64,000 nucleotides of DNA from an uncultured Halieaceae bacterium (GCA_938074045.1 CALJGI010000017.1:22286-86285), one strand, 5' to 3'. Shown: positions 41,293-49,536, counted from the stretch's first letter. Numbers and translations: made by a program. Notes: generated by a model not told the origin, from the letters alone.

Positions 41293-41329
41293 TGATACCT
41301 TCCGGGTTCGATTCCGGGCCCGTGCACCA
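41275..41329 (+). pseudogene. Degenerate 3' half of tRNA-Leu (attR-like)
   Basis: It aligns without gaps to 40920-40974 of the intact tRNA-Leu with 48 of 55 positions identical. It begins exactly at the anticodon loop (CTTAAAAT) and ends at CCA. Changes in the T-stem and acceptor destroy pairing, and no 5' half is present, so it is not a working tRNA. Confidence 0.85.
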
Positions 41330-41429
41330 TAAAATTCCTCATGTGTTGACCGCTATTATGCTGTTTGACATGCTCAATGCGCCGATTCTGCAAGCTAGCA
41401 CTCCGGCAGCTAAATAGTGGAGATAATTT

Positions 41430-42539
41430 ATGCAAGCAATTGACGGTATTTACCCCGCTGAATCTGAAGAAGAGCGCAACGTGGTGTTTCGCTTACGCTA
41501 CCAGGTCTATTACGAGGAGCTGGGTAGGTACGGGGACGTCGCCGACCATGATCGAAAATTATTGATAGAAGATATCGACCATAACAGTCGGTTATTTTAT
41601 GCCGTCATGGATGGTAAGCCCGTGGCTGGTATGCGCCAGACCTGGGGCGGGGATGCACCGTTCACGAAGCGTCATATCGATCAGTATCAACTTCAGCCGT
41701 TTCTCAAGCGGACGCCGGCGCGTGATCTGCTGATCGGCGAGCGGCTTCACGTCTTGCCTGAATACCGTGGCACAGATGTGCTGTTCAGAATGTTCACAAC
41801 AGCTTTGAGTTTCGTGAAGGAGAACAATGTCGAGCTGGTATTCGGCGATTGTGAGCCCCATCTGCTGAATCTCTATATGAGTCTTGGTTTTAGAACCTAC
41901 TCAAAGAAGAACTTCAACAGCCCGGCAGCCGGTTACCTCGTATTGATGATGATGTTGCCCAAGGATGTGGATTATCTGCGGGCGGTGAAGTCACCATTTG
42001 TTTCAATTTTGGAAGACTACTCAACAGAATCTGCCAGTCTTGGTTGGGAGGATTTTCTGGCCAACGGCAGTGCCGTTAGTCAACAGCTCAGTTCGCCCGA
42101 GGTTTATTGGTCGGAAGTCTATGGCGCACTGAAAGAACTTGAGCATACATCCGTACATCCATTTGACGGGCTGACGGAAGAGCAAAGCGATATCTGTATT
42201 GATAAAAGCACGGTCATTGAATGTGCCCGAAGTGACCGTATCCTCAAGAAAGGCAACACCGCGCGAAATATGTTTATTGTGCTTTCAGGTGTACTGGAAG
42301 TACGCGCTGATGATGGTTCAATTCTAGCGGTGTTTACAACGGGTGATGTGTTTGGGGAGATGGCCTTTCTACTCGGTACGCCGCGATCCCAGGATGTGTA
42401 TGCGGTCACCGATGACGTCAAGTTGCTCAGTCTGAGTGAGACGCAAATCAGGCGAATCATGGATGATCACGCTGACATCGCTGCCATACTACTGCTGAAT
42501 GTATCCAAGATGCTGTGCATGCGGTTGCTGAGAAGTTGA
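41430..42539 (+). CDS. FeeM/autoinducer-synthase-like acyltransferase fused to a cyclic-nucleotide-binding domain
   Basis: A 369-residue soluble protein. Residues 1 to about 180 have the GNAT/N-acyl-amino-acid-synthase pattern: RLRYQVYYEELGR near 21-33, GMRQTW, the IGERLHVLPEYRG segment and a final LYMSLGF. Residues about 245-369 form a cNMP-binding fold: KKGNTARNMFIVLSGVLEV, then the phosphate-binding cassette FGEMA (308-312) and RSQDVYA (319-325), where the usual RSA/RTA alanine is Gln. It starts with ATG after GGAGA and is the first gene after the tRNA array. A cAMP- or cGMP-controlled acyl transfer is inferred; donor and acceptor are unknown. Confidence 0.75.
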   Translation: MQAIDGIYPAESEEERNVVFRLRYQVYYEELGRYGDVADHDRKLLIEDIDHNSRLFYAVMDGKPVAGMRQTWGGDAPFTKRHIDQYQLQPFLKRTPARDLLIGERLHVLPEYRGTDVLFRMFTTALSFVKENNVELVFGDCEPHLLNLYMSLGFRTYSKKNFNSPAAGYLVLMMMLPKDVDYLRAVKSPFVSILEDYSTESASLGWEDFLANGSAVSQQLSSPEVYWSEVYGALKELEHTSVHPFDGLTEEQSDICIDKSTVIECARSDRILKKGNTARNMFIVLSGVLEVRADDGSILAVFTTGDVFGEMAFLLGTPRSQDVYAVTDDVKLLSLSETQIRRIMDDHADIAAILLLNVSKMLCMRLLRS

Positions 42540-42601
42540 AAAGAGATGCAGCGATCGATAAACCTGTTGAGAATAGAAACGGTTCTATGCGTGTCTTTTC
42601 T

Positions 42602-43048
42602 TCAGGCAGGTTTGCGCTCCAAAATCACGGCACCGGCTTTACCTTTTCCGAGCTTATCTCCCTCGTTGTAAATCGGGCAATTTTTCATCGACAGACAGCC
42701 GCAGCCTATGCAGCCGGTCATGGAGTCACGCAAGCGCTCGAGGTAGGCAATGCGGGCGTTGAGGTCTTCCTGCCAGCGGGCTGACAGTTTTGCCCAGTCC
42801 TGCATCGTTGGTGTTCTTTCTGCCGGCAATGCTTTAAAAGCACTCAAAATGCTTTCTAGGCTAATGCCCATTTTCTGCGCTGCTTTGATAATGGCAATGC
42901 GTCGCAGCACATCGGCTTTGTACCGCCTTTGATTGCCGCTATTGCGGGTGCTGTTTATCAGGCCTCTCTTTTCATAGAAGTGCAGGGTGCTTACACGTAC
43001 ACCACTGCGTTCTGCAACCCTGCCCACGGTCCAGTTTGCTTCTGCCAT
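42602..43048 (-). CDS. soxR: Redox-sensitive transcriptional activator SoxR
   Basis: A 148-residue MerR-family regulator (E. coli 154). The helix-turn-helix VGRVAERSGVRVSTLHFYEK is at 8-27, a dimerisation helix follows, and the [2Fe-2S] ligands Cys113/116/118/124 (CIGCGCLSMKNC) are all present. Oxidation of this cluster, for example by redox-cycling compounds, activates SoxR-bound promoters. Only 32 bp separate its ATG from the RHS stop codon upstream. A matching SoxR box lies at 48992-49022, about 6 kb away, in front of the VOC gene. Confidence 0.96.
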   Translation of the reverse strand: MAEANWTVGRVAERSGVRVSTLHFYEKRGLINSTRNSGNQRRYKADVLRRIAIIKAAQKMGISLESILSAFKALPAERTPTMQDWAKLSARWQEDLNARIAYLERLRDSMTGCIGCGCLSMKNCPIYNEGDKLGKGKAGAVILERKPA

Positions 43049-43080
43049 GTCGCTTCCCTCGAGTTGTGTTCAAAAAGTCA

Positions 43081-46000
43081 TCACGACTTGTTGGAGCCTC
43101 CTGCCGGCTTGCGCCTGCTGTTGCGTTCTTCCAGGGTTTTCATCTGGGCCTCACGCCGCTTGCGCATACGCTCCTGATGACGTTTGGTGGGTGTGTAGGT
43201 CACCGGCCCGCCCAACCAGGAGTAGCCTATAGACAAGATAGTGTCGTCAAACCCTTGTGCCGTAATGCCACCGAGCGTCTCCAGAACACCCTTGTCGGCA
43301 TACATCTCGCCAGCATGGTTTGTCACCTGAACAACCCAGCTGTAGTCACCACTGCGCGCCGCATTGGTGTAGGCTCGGCGCGCGCGGTTATCGCCAAGTA
43401 GTGCTTCAGGTACACGATATACCTGCTTGATGGAATGGGAGAAATTTTCCCCGGTCAGTCCATCAACCAGAGCGACGACGGGGTTTGCGGCCCCCAGCGC
43501 AAGGCCAGTTCCGCCGCCCACGCCACCTCTTACGATGGTTTGTCCCCAACCTTTGCCCTCCTTGCGAGCTTGCGCGCCTTCTTGAAACGCATCAATGCCA
43601 AAGCCCACGACATTGCCGAACTTATCCAGGCCGGACATCAGCTTCTCTGTCTTTACTGCGTCGGCAATGACGGGGAAGGGGTTACGTGTTGGAAACTGAT
43701 CTGCATGCTTGATGGCCTGATCAATCTGATCCATGCGTTTCATATCCAGCGCTTTGTCAACGCCAGCGAAAAAACTGCCGGACAGAAAGCCGGGATTATC
43801 CGGCGTGAACAAATCCGCCGCCGGTTCACTCTGAGTGGGCGAGGTGCCCCAGGGATCCATAAACCGGATGGGGTTGTTATGGGCAAACACATAGGGATTG
43901 ATGGTGCGCGGTTGAGGCACCTGTAGCGGATCACGAGTCAGAAAAGCGGCTGATTTGGCATCGTAGATACGCGGCCCCATTCGGTACAGGTCATCCCCTT
44001 CACTCAATACTCCATAAGCACCGTGATAAGTGAACGGATTGGCAGACTGACCGGCGTGAGACAACGCCTCGCCATAGGGCGTCATGCTGTAGGTATCGGT
44101 CAGAGCGCCATCAGCATCGGTCAGCGCCAATGTAGAACCGCTTTCGTCAAAGTGATAATAGCGGATGGATGTCCCCGTATCGTCCGCGCTGTGCAGCAGG
44201 TGTCCATTGGGCAAATAAACGTAAAACGTCCGACTGGTGCCGTCTTCGATCTTCGTCAGCGCGCCGGTACCCACTGCAAAATTACGCAGATACTCAACGG
44301 TGGTCTCGCCCTCGGTTCGGCTGATCGAGTTGCCGAACACATCGTAGCCATAGCTGATGTCGCCATTGCTTCCCTGTAGATTGGTGACCCGATTGGCACC
44401 GTCATACGTAAACCGGTGTTCTCCGTCTATCGTGCGGCGACCATCGTCATCATATGTCGCACTAGTTAATTGTGATGCAGCATCGTAGGAAAAAGCGCCG
44501 GCCCGAAGACTGGCAAGCGGGGGGGAGGCGGGCAGCACACGCTGGGCCGCAACAATGTCACCGACGGCATTCACGGTGAACGTGAGACTGGCAATAACAT
44601 CCTCTCCCAACCGGTGGGAGATGCCCGTCAGGTAGCCGTCCTCATTGTAGGTGTATTCTGAAACCGTGCCGTTGCTCCGACTGATGGCGGCAAGTTGGGT
44701 CGCTTCGTTGTAGCTAATCGTTGTCGTAGCACCCGTCCAGTCCGTGATCAACTCGACCAATCCACATTCGTTGTAGGCGTATGAGACCTGTTTGTCGGTG
44801 TCATAAAGGATGCTGGTCAGTCGACCCACGCCATCGTAGGACATCCTCTGGCCGTTAGATGCCGAGATGTAACCACCGCTGTTGTAGGCAAGGCTGACAC
44901 CTTCAGCCTCAATCAGGCGTGAAGCGCCATCATAGGTATAGGCAAGTTCAAGGCCGTCGCTATAGCTTCGAGATGCCACCCGGTCACCACCGTCATACCC
45001 CAGGGTGAGCGTACGACCTGACGGAAATGTGACGGAATCGTATCGTCCGCGCGAGTCATAGGTGTGGGTGGTGGTGCGATCCAATGGGTCGGTTGCGGTC
45101 TCAATGCGTCCCAGAGTGTTGTGTTGGCGCGACCAGTTTTCGCCATTGGGATCGGTGATCTGGCTCAGGCTGCCTTCGGCATCGCGTACGTAACTCACTT
45201 CAAGTCCTGCAGGTAAGCGCACGGCCGTGAGTTCGCCTACATCGCTGTATTCAAAATTCACTTGTTCACCCAGCGGGTTGGTGATGTTCGTCAGTTGGCC
45301 AGTACTGTCATGGGTGTAGTTCGTTAGGTTGCCGAGTGGAGTCGTCACCGCTGTAATCGAACCCATGTCATCTGTTTGCAGGTTCCAGGTATGCCCCATG
45401 GGGTTGGTAATACCGCTGAGAATACCGCGTTCATCGTAGGCAAAGGTCGAAGTAAACCCAGCGCCATCGGTCAGGCTCACAGGGTAACCGGCGTCACTCC
45501 ACCCCATAACTGCTTGCTCATCAGTGGGCTGATTGACGCTGGTCAGACGTCCGCGCTCGTCATACTCATAGGTGGTGGTGCCAAGGGCGTCCGTGGCAGA
45601 CGCAATGCGGTCGTTGCCATCGTAGGTGAGGGTCGTTATGTTGCCCAGCGGGTCAGTAAGCGTGGCCAGATTGCCGTTTCCATCATAGCCCAGCGTTTCT
45701 GTCTCGCCGTGTTCGTTGGTCTGGGAGAGCAGGGCATTGTTGTAGTTATAGGTGAAGTCACGGGTATTGCCATCGCCGTCGACAACCTGAGTCACGCGAT
45801 TCAAATCATCGTAGAGCAAGGTTGCTGACTGCTCCCCGGCTACAGAAATGCTGGCCAACATGCCATCACCGTAGTAGGTGTATGTGGTGGTTTCACCCAG
45901 CGGCATTTGCTGACTGGTGACCTGTCCGCGGCTGTTGTAGGTATAGGTGGTTGTTTCCGCCAGGGGATTGGTCAGGGACAGCAGATTGCCGCGTTCGTCA

Positions 46001-47487
46001 TAACTGAACTGGTAGCTGGCACCGTCATCCAGAGTATAGGATGCCAGGTTGTAAAAGGTGTGCCCGTGCTGAACCTGCGCCTCCCAGGCATAGGTTGTGG
46101 TAGCACCCGCCGCATCGGTGAACGAGCTGATGCGGCCAGAGGGCGCGTGATACACCGTGGTGCTGGTGCCGCCTCCCTGGTTGGTGAATTGCACGGGTCG
46201 ACCTACCGTGTCATAGCTCTGCGAGGCGGCCTGTCCGCCGAAATCTGCCTCACTTTGCATGCCCCCGTCACTGGTGTGGTGTATGTCTCGGCTATTGTTT
46301 AGCGGGTCAGTGATGGTGCTGGTGTTACCGCTGTAGTCCAGCGTAAAGACATGGCCCGCCGCATCTGTCTGGGTGGCGACTCGGCCGTCAGTATCATAGG
46401 TTTGGCTGTAGCGTGTGTTGCCTTCCGGTGCTGTCTCGCTGAGCATGCGTCCGGAACTGTCGTAGGCGTACTGGGTGACGTTGCCCAGCGCATCGGTTAC
46501 CCGGCGGAGGTTGCCGGAAAACTGTTGCTCAAAATTTATGGTACGGGTGCCATCGCTGACGCTGATCAACTCCTGGAAAAACGCGTACTGCAGGGTAAGC
46601 GCATGGCCAAAGGCATCACTGACTGACACCAGGTTCAGGCCGTCGTAGCCGAAGGTGAGCATGTTGTCGTTGCGATCGCTGAGTTCGGTCAATCTACCCG
46701 ATTCGTCGAAACGCCAGCGCATCCAGTCCTGCGGGTTCATCAGAACAAAGTCATTGTCATCGGCTATCAACTGAAAGGGCGTTTCAAGCGGATCGATCAG
46801 CACCCACGATTCACCCGATTTTTCAAAGTGCAGGCCGAGCCCCCGCTGGAAGGCGATATCAATTCGGTCGTCGGTTTGCACCAGGCTTACTTCGTAGGCA
46901 TGCAGCCAGTTACTACCCAGGGTGGATACAGCCTGGCCATCGTCTATAAGGCCGCTGGCATAGTAGCGGCTGAACACCAGGGGGATAACGGAGTCGATAT
47001 AAATGTCCGCGGGAAAATCCTGGTACAGCTCACCGGTCCACATATTGATCGGGTCACCATGGCTGGTCGCCGAGGCGTGTGCCGCGGCGGAGCGACGCTC
47101 TTCGTCCGGATCAGAGACCTCTATAGAGAAAAAGCAGCTTCCACCGGCGTTATTAGGCGCGTACGACCAGTTCAGTGCGACACTGGTGGTGCCCGGTGCT
47201 ATCCCTGTGACTGTAAACACCCCGCGCTTGAACTGAAGTCCGCCATTCGGTGGTGGCTCAACCAATGCGACGTTTGGGTCGAGATTAAACGACAGCTCGT
47301 AAAAACTCTCCTGGGATTCTGATACATCGGCGGTAATCGTGTAGCGCTTGATTCTCCCCGGGGTCAGCTCCATGTCTGTGAACTTGTCGCAGTCATGGGC
47401 GCTCGCCGTAGTGCTGAAAATCAGATCGGTCAGTAACAGCAGTACCACGCAGACGCAAGCCTTGAAATGTTGCACCCCAGATTTCAT
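43081..47487 (-). CDS. RHS-repeat (YD-repeat) surface protein
   Basis: A 1468-residue protein. A signal peptide (about 1-30) is followed by a beta-rich region and a DUF6531-type segment (GDPINMWTGELYQDFPADIYI). Dozens of YD repeats of the type YDERGRLTSV follow, which form the RHS shell. The RHS core ends at about residues 1150-1214 (GPRIYDAKSAAFLTRDPLQV, then MDPWGTSP), the point where polymorphic toxin tips normally begin. The last 254 residues (1215-1468) include a Gly-rich hydrophobic stretch and a basic coiled end. Its ATG overlaps the stop of the PKD gene by 4 bp. No immunity-like gene follows; the next gene is soxR. Confidence 0.85.
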   Translation of the reverse strand: MKSGVQHFKACVCVVLLLLTDLIFSTTASAHDCDKFTDMELTPGRIKRYTITADVSESQESFYELSFNLDPNVALVEPPPNGGLQFKRGVFTVTGIAPGTTSVALNWSYAPNNAGGSCFFSIEVSDPDEERRSAAAHASATSHGDPINMWTGELYQDFPADIYIDSVIPLVFSRYYASGLIDDGQAVSTLGSNWLHAYEVSLVQTDDRIDIAFQRGLGLHFEKSGESWVLIDPLETPFQLIADDNDFVLMNPQDWMRWRFDESGRLTELSDRNDNMLTFGYDGLNLVSVSDAFGHALTLQYAFFQELISVSDGTRTINFEQQFSGNLRRVTDALGNVTQYAYDSSGRMLSETAPEGNTRYSQTYDTDGRVATQTDAAGHVFTLDYSGNTSTITDPLNNSRDIHHTSDGGMQSEADFGGQAASQSYDTVGRPVQFTNQGGGTSTTVYHAPSGRISSFTDAAGATTTYAWEAQVQHGHTFYNLASYTLDDGASYQFSYDERGNLLSLTNPLAETTTYTYNSRGQVTSQQMPLGETTTYTYYGDGMLASISVAGEQSATLLYDDLNRVTQVVDGDGNTRDFTYNYNNALLSQTNEHGETETLGYDGNGNLATLTDPLGNITTLTYDGNDRIASATDALGTTTYEYDERGRLTSVNQPTDEQAVMGWSDAGYPVSLTDGAGFTSTFAYDERGILSGITNPMGHTWNLQTDDMGSITAVTTPLGNLTNYTHDSTGQLTNITNPLGEQVNFEYSDVGELTAVRLPAGLEVSYVRDAEGSLSQITDPNGENWSRQHNTLGRIETATDPLDRTTTHTYDSRGRYDSVTFPSGRTLTLGYDGGDRVASRSYSDGLELAYTYDGASRLIEAEGVSLAYNSGGYISASNGQRMSYDGVGRLTSILYDTDKQVSYAYNECGLVELITDWTGATTTISYNEATQLAAISRSNGTVSEYTYNEDGYLTGISHRLGEDVIASLTFTVNAVGDIVAAQRVLPASPPLASLRAGAFSYDAASQLTSATYDDDGRRTIDGEHRFTYDGANRVTNLQGSNGDISYGYDVFGNSISRTEGETTVEYLRNFAVGTGALTKIEDGTSRTFYVYLPNGHLLHSADDTGTSIRYYHFDESGSTLALTDADGALTDTYSMTPYGEALSHAGQSANPFTYHGAYGVLSEGDDLYRMGPRIYDAKSAAFLTRDPLQVPQPRTINPYVFAHNNPIRFMDPWGTSPTQSEPAADLFTPDNPGFLSGSFFAGVDKALDMKRMDQIDQAIKHADQFPTRNPFPVIADAVKTEKLMSGLDKFGNVVGFGIDAFQEGAQARKEGKGWGQTIVRGGVGGGTGLALGAANPVVALVDGLTGENFSHSIKQVYRVPEALLGDNRARRAYTNAARSGDYSWVVQVTNHAGEMYADKGVLETLGGITAQGFDDTILSIGYSWLGGPVTYTPTKRHQERMRKRREAQMKTLEERNSRRKPAGGSNKS
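43084..43845 (-). other. Variable C-terminal tip of the RHS protein
   Basis: This encodes residues 1215-1468 after the RHS core boundary. It has an acidic start (SEPAADLFTPDNPG), a Gly-rich hydrophobic segment (GGVGGGTGLALGAANPVVALV) that could insert in a membrane, and a C-terminal run of Arg/Lys/Glu (KRHQERMRKRREAQ). I recognise no nuclease, deaminase or ADP-ribosyltransferase motif. Whether it is a toxin is unproven. Confidence 0.4.
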
Positions 47488-48806
47488 TCGGCCACCTCCA
47501 CCGTGCGTGACAAAAGATTGCCGTTATTGTCATAGTTGTAGCTAATCGTAGAGCCACCCTGATAGCTCACCGAGATTAGTCGCCCGGCTTCGTCGTAGCT
47601 ATAGACAATGTCATGACTGACGGTAGGGTTCACCGTGATCGTCACAGCGTCTGTCGAGCTTCCCAGGCTATCCGTGACGGTCAGCTCAAAGGCCAGCGTC
47701 AGGGCGGTGCTAGAGCGTGGTGCTGTGAATGATGGTGCCTCGGTGTCTGCATCGATCATTTCGACATCCGGTCCGGAGGTTTGCTGCCACGTGTAAGTTA
47801 GCGTTTCCCCCGAGCCGGTGCTGCTGGCTGTCCCATCGAGTGACACGTTGCTCAGTTGCACAACCTCTTGATCGGCGCCGGCGTTGGCGGTTGCGGGTAA
47901 TATGATAGGCGTAACACGAATGGTCACCCGATCCGTTGCCGTGGCACCTTCGTTGTCAGTGACGGTGAGTTCAAATATAAAAAAAGCTTCGTCGGTGACG
48001 GTGGGAGCCACGAACGTAAGGGTCGGGGTAGTCGCAGCGCTGAGTTCTACGTGTGGGCCCTCAACCTGTGCCCACTGGAAGGTTACCGTGCCATCGCTGT
48101 CCGCGCCGGCTCCGGGCAGTAATACTGTAGCTAGCGAATTCACATGTTGAAATCCACCGGCCTCGGCTGTTGGCGTGGCATTCACCGGCTGCACAGTGAT
48201 GGCGACGCTGTCGACTGCGGTAAGCCCATTACTATCGGTCACGGTTACTTCAAATACCAATATCGCCTCGGAGACCAGCGTTGGTGCAGTAAAAGTTCTG
48301 ATGGGATTGGTCGTTTTTTGTATAGTTGGGTCGAACTCCACGGCTGTACCACTGAGCTGCGACCACTCGTACAGTTCTATGGTTCCGCTTGCGGCCGCAC
48401 TACTTGAAGCATCCAGCGTCACTGTCACTTGCTCGTCGACCACCTGGTCTGCTCCTGCCTCGGCCTGGGGGGGATCGATCTCGGTAAACACGGCGGTGAG
48501 CGTTGGAATAGGAACACCAATTTCCGTATCCCAGTAGTTGACCCATACCGCCGGCACATCAAAACGACAGTTTGGCGGCTCGGAGAGGTGGCCACAGGAT
48601 CCTTTCCAGTGTGAGAACTCCCATCCAGTTCGCGGCGTCGGTACATAGTTCACCAGATAGTCGCCCTGTATGTCATTTTCTGTGCACGCGATATCGGCCA
48701 CCTGGTACTGCTCCAGCGTACAACCAAAGCTTGTGCCATTGAGATCGACAATATCGCCTTTGCCGACGATGGCCAGAGGGTGCCTGGATGCACCAAGTAA
48801 AACCAC
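47484..48806 (-). CDS. PKD/Ig-like protein with C-terminal YD repeats, partner of the RHS protein
   Basis: A 440-residue protein read from a GTG at 48806. Residues 9-108 form a four-cysteine domain (Cys29, 41, 71, 80) also found at the start of the M64 lipoprotein at 51628. Three PKD/REJ-type Ig-like repeats follow (about 112-205, 212-302, 309-394), each with a VTDxxGxxxxDxVTITV-like end strand. The last 43 residues are YD repeats (YSYDEAGRLISVSYQGG, YNYDNNGNLLSR), as if the RHS shell begins here. It overlaps the RHS gene by 4 bp. The signal peptide is incomplete: hydrophobic codons continue upstream to a TAA at 48830-48828, and Ser7 stands where the relative has its lipobox Cys. Confidence 0.7.
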   Translation of the reverse strand: MVLLGASRHPLAIVGKGDIVDLNGTSFGCTLEQYQVADIACTENDIQGDYLVNYVPTPRTGWEFSHWKGSCGHLSEPPNCRFDVPAVWVNYWDTEIGVPIPTLTAVFTEIDPPQAEAGADQVVDEQVTVTLDASSSAAASGTIELYEWSQLSGTAVEFDPTIQKTTNPIRTFTAPTLVSEAILVFEVTVTDSNGLTAVDSVAITVQPVNATPTAEAGGFQHVNSLATVLLPGAGADSDGTVTFQWAQVEGPHVELSAATTPTLTFVAPTVTDEAFFIFELTVTDNEGATATDRVTIRVTPIILPATANAGADQEVVQLSNVSLDGTASSTGSGETLTYTWQQTSGPDVEMIDADTEAPSFTAPRSSTALTLAFELTVTDSLGSSTDAVTITVNPTVSHDIVYSYDEAGRLISVSYQGGSTISYNYDNNGNLLSRTVEVAE

Positions 48807-48991
48807 AACGATTATTGCGAGTGAAGTTTATATCGACAAGGTTCCGATTCCATTCGTAAAGCGATGACATATAGCCTAGCAGATTTTTCTGAATATGCGC
48901 GTAGGCCCATCCCTCAAGTGATTTTTGCCCAGGGTTGTGATTAGGGGTTTACGCAGGTACAAAATTACCAAAATTTTAATGTAAAAAACAC

Positions 48992-49022
48992 TTTACCTTA
49001 ACCTAACTTGAGGTAATAGACT
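48992..49022 (+). promoter_or_regulatory. SoxR box within a MerR-type promoter
   Basis: The 20-bp sequence ACCTTAACCTAACTTGAGGT (48995-49014) matches the dyad ACCTCAAGTTAACTTGAGGT of the soxS operator at 17 of 20 positions. It sits between TTTACC (48992-48997) and TAGACT (49017-49022) with a 19-bp spacer, the overlong spacing of MerR-family promoters and the same as at E. coli soxS. The ATG of the VOC gene is 42 bp downstream of the -10 box. The 233-bp gap 48831-49063 holds no gene. Confidence 0.88.
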
Positions 49023-49063
49023 ACTTCACAGGCTGAACAAATTTGCAACAAAAGGAAAACATC

Positions 49064-49489
49064 ATGATACGTTTAGAACACTTGAATATGGTGGTAACTG
49101 ATCTCGAGGCAGCGGTCCAATTTTACGGCACAGCTTTCCCCCACTGGTGGGTACGCCAGCGCGGTGAAGGGGAGTGGTATGGCAAACATCGCCAGTGGCT
49201 GCATTTCGGGGATGACGATAACTACCTGACATTTAACAATGATGGTGACAAACCGATCCGTGATTTGAGTGGCCATCAGGTGGGCGTGGCACACTTTGGC
49301 TACGTGGTGGACAACATAGAAGCGCTGATTCAAAGAATGGAGGACGCCGGCTATGCACTGTCACACTGCGGCCGGGAAGAGCCGTTTCGCAAGAACTGCT
49401 ACTTTATTGATCCGGATGGATTTGAAGTGGAGTTTGTACAGTACCTGAGTGATCTGCCGGAAGAGCGAAATCGACCCAGCGACGATTGA
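49064..49489 (+). CDS. VOC family (glyoxalase/bleomycin-resistance fold) protein
   Basis: A 141-residue protein of two beta-alpha-beta-beta-beta modules: RLEHLNMVVTDLEAAVQFYG at the start and a second half with GVAHFGYVVDNIEALIQRM and FIDPDGFEVEFVQY. Candidate metal ligands are His5, a His near GVAHFG, and Glu in FEVEFVQ. The ATG at 49064 follows AAAGGAAAA; an in-frame TTG at 49043 lies too close to the RBS region. It is the first gene behind the SoxR box, so a detoxification role under redox stress is inferred. The substrate is unknown. Confidence 0.85.
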   Translation: MIRLEHLNMVVTDLEAAVQFYGTAFPHWWVRQRGEGEWYGKHRQWLHFGDDDNYLTFNNDGDKPIRDLSGHQVGVAHFGYVVDNIEALIQRMEDAGYALSHCGREEPFRKNCYFIDPDGFEVEFVQYLSDLPEERNRPSDD

Positions 49490-49536
49490 TTTGAATCGGG
49501 CTCATCACATCACCAGAAAAATTGAAGGAGGACATC

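Larger units (their letters stand above)
40975..41329. mobile_element. Relic integrative element B inserted at tRNA-Leu
   Basis: A 355-bp remnant between tRNA-Leu and a 55-nt degenerate copy of its 3' half (41275-41329). It contains direct repeats GGCAACA (41045 and 41056) and GCCAAAGAATC (41017 and 41082), compatible with integrase arm sites, and the first 36 codons of a Sel1-type secreted gene. The rest of the element has been lost. Confidence 0.6.

Noticed and set aside
41275..41329. Possible functional second tRNA-Leu
   Set aside because: The 5' half is missing, and the T-stem and acceptor changes prevent pairing. It is a duplicate half, not a tRNA gene.
43049..43080. SoxR half-site immediately upstream of soxR
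   Set aside because: AACTCGAGGGA resembles half the dyad, but the other half is missing and the GAGGGAAG part is better read as the soxR ribosome-binding site.
43900..47400. Repetitive pattern taken for a CRISPR or tandem DNA repeat
   Set aside because: The periodicity comes from degenerate YD repeats at the protein level. There are no exact direct repeats with unique spacers.
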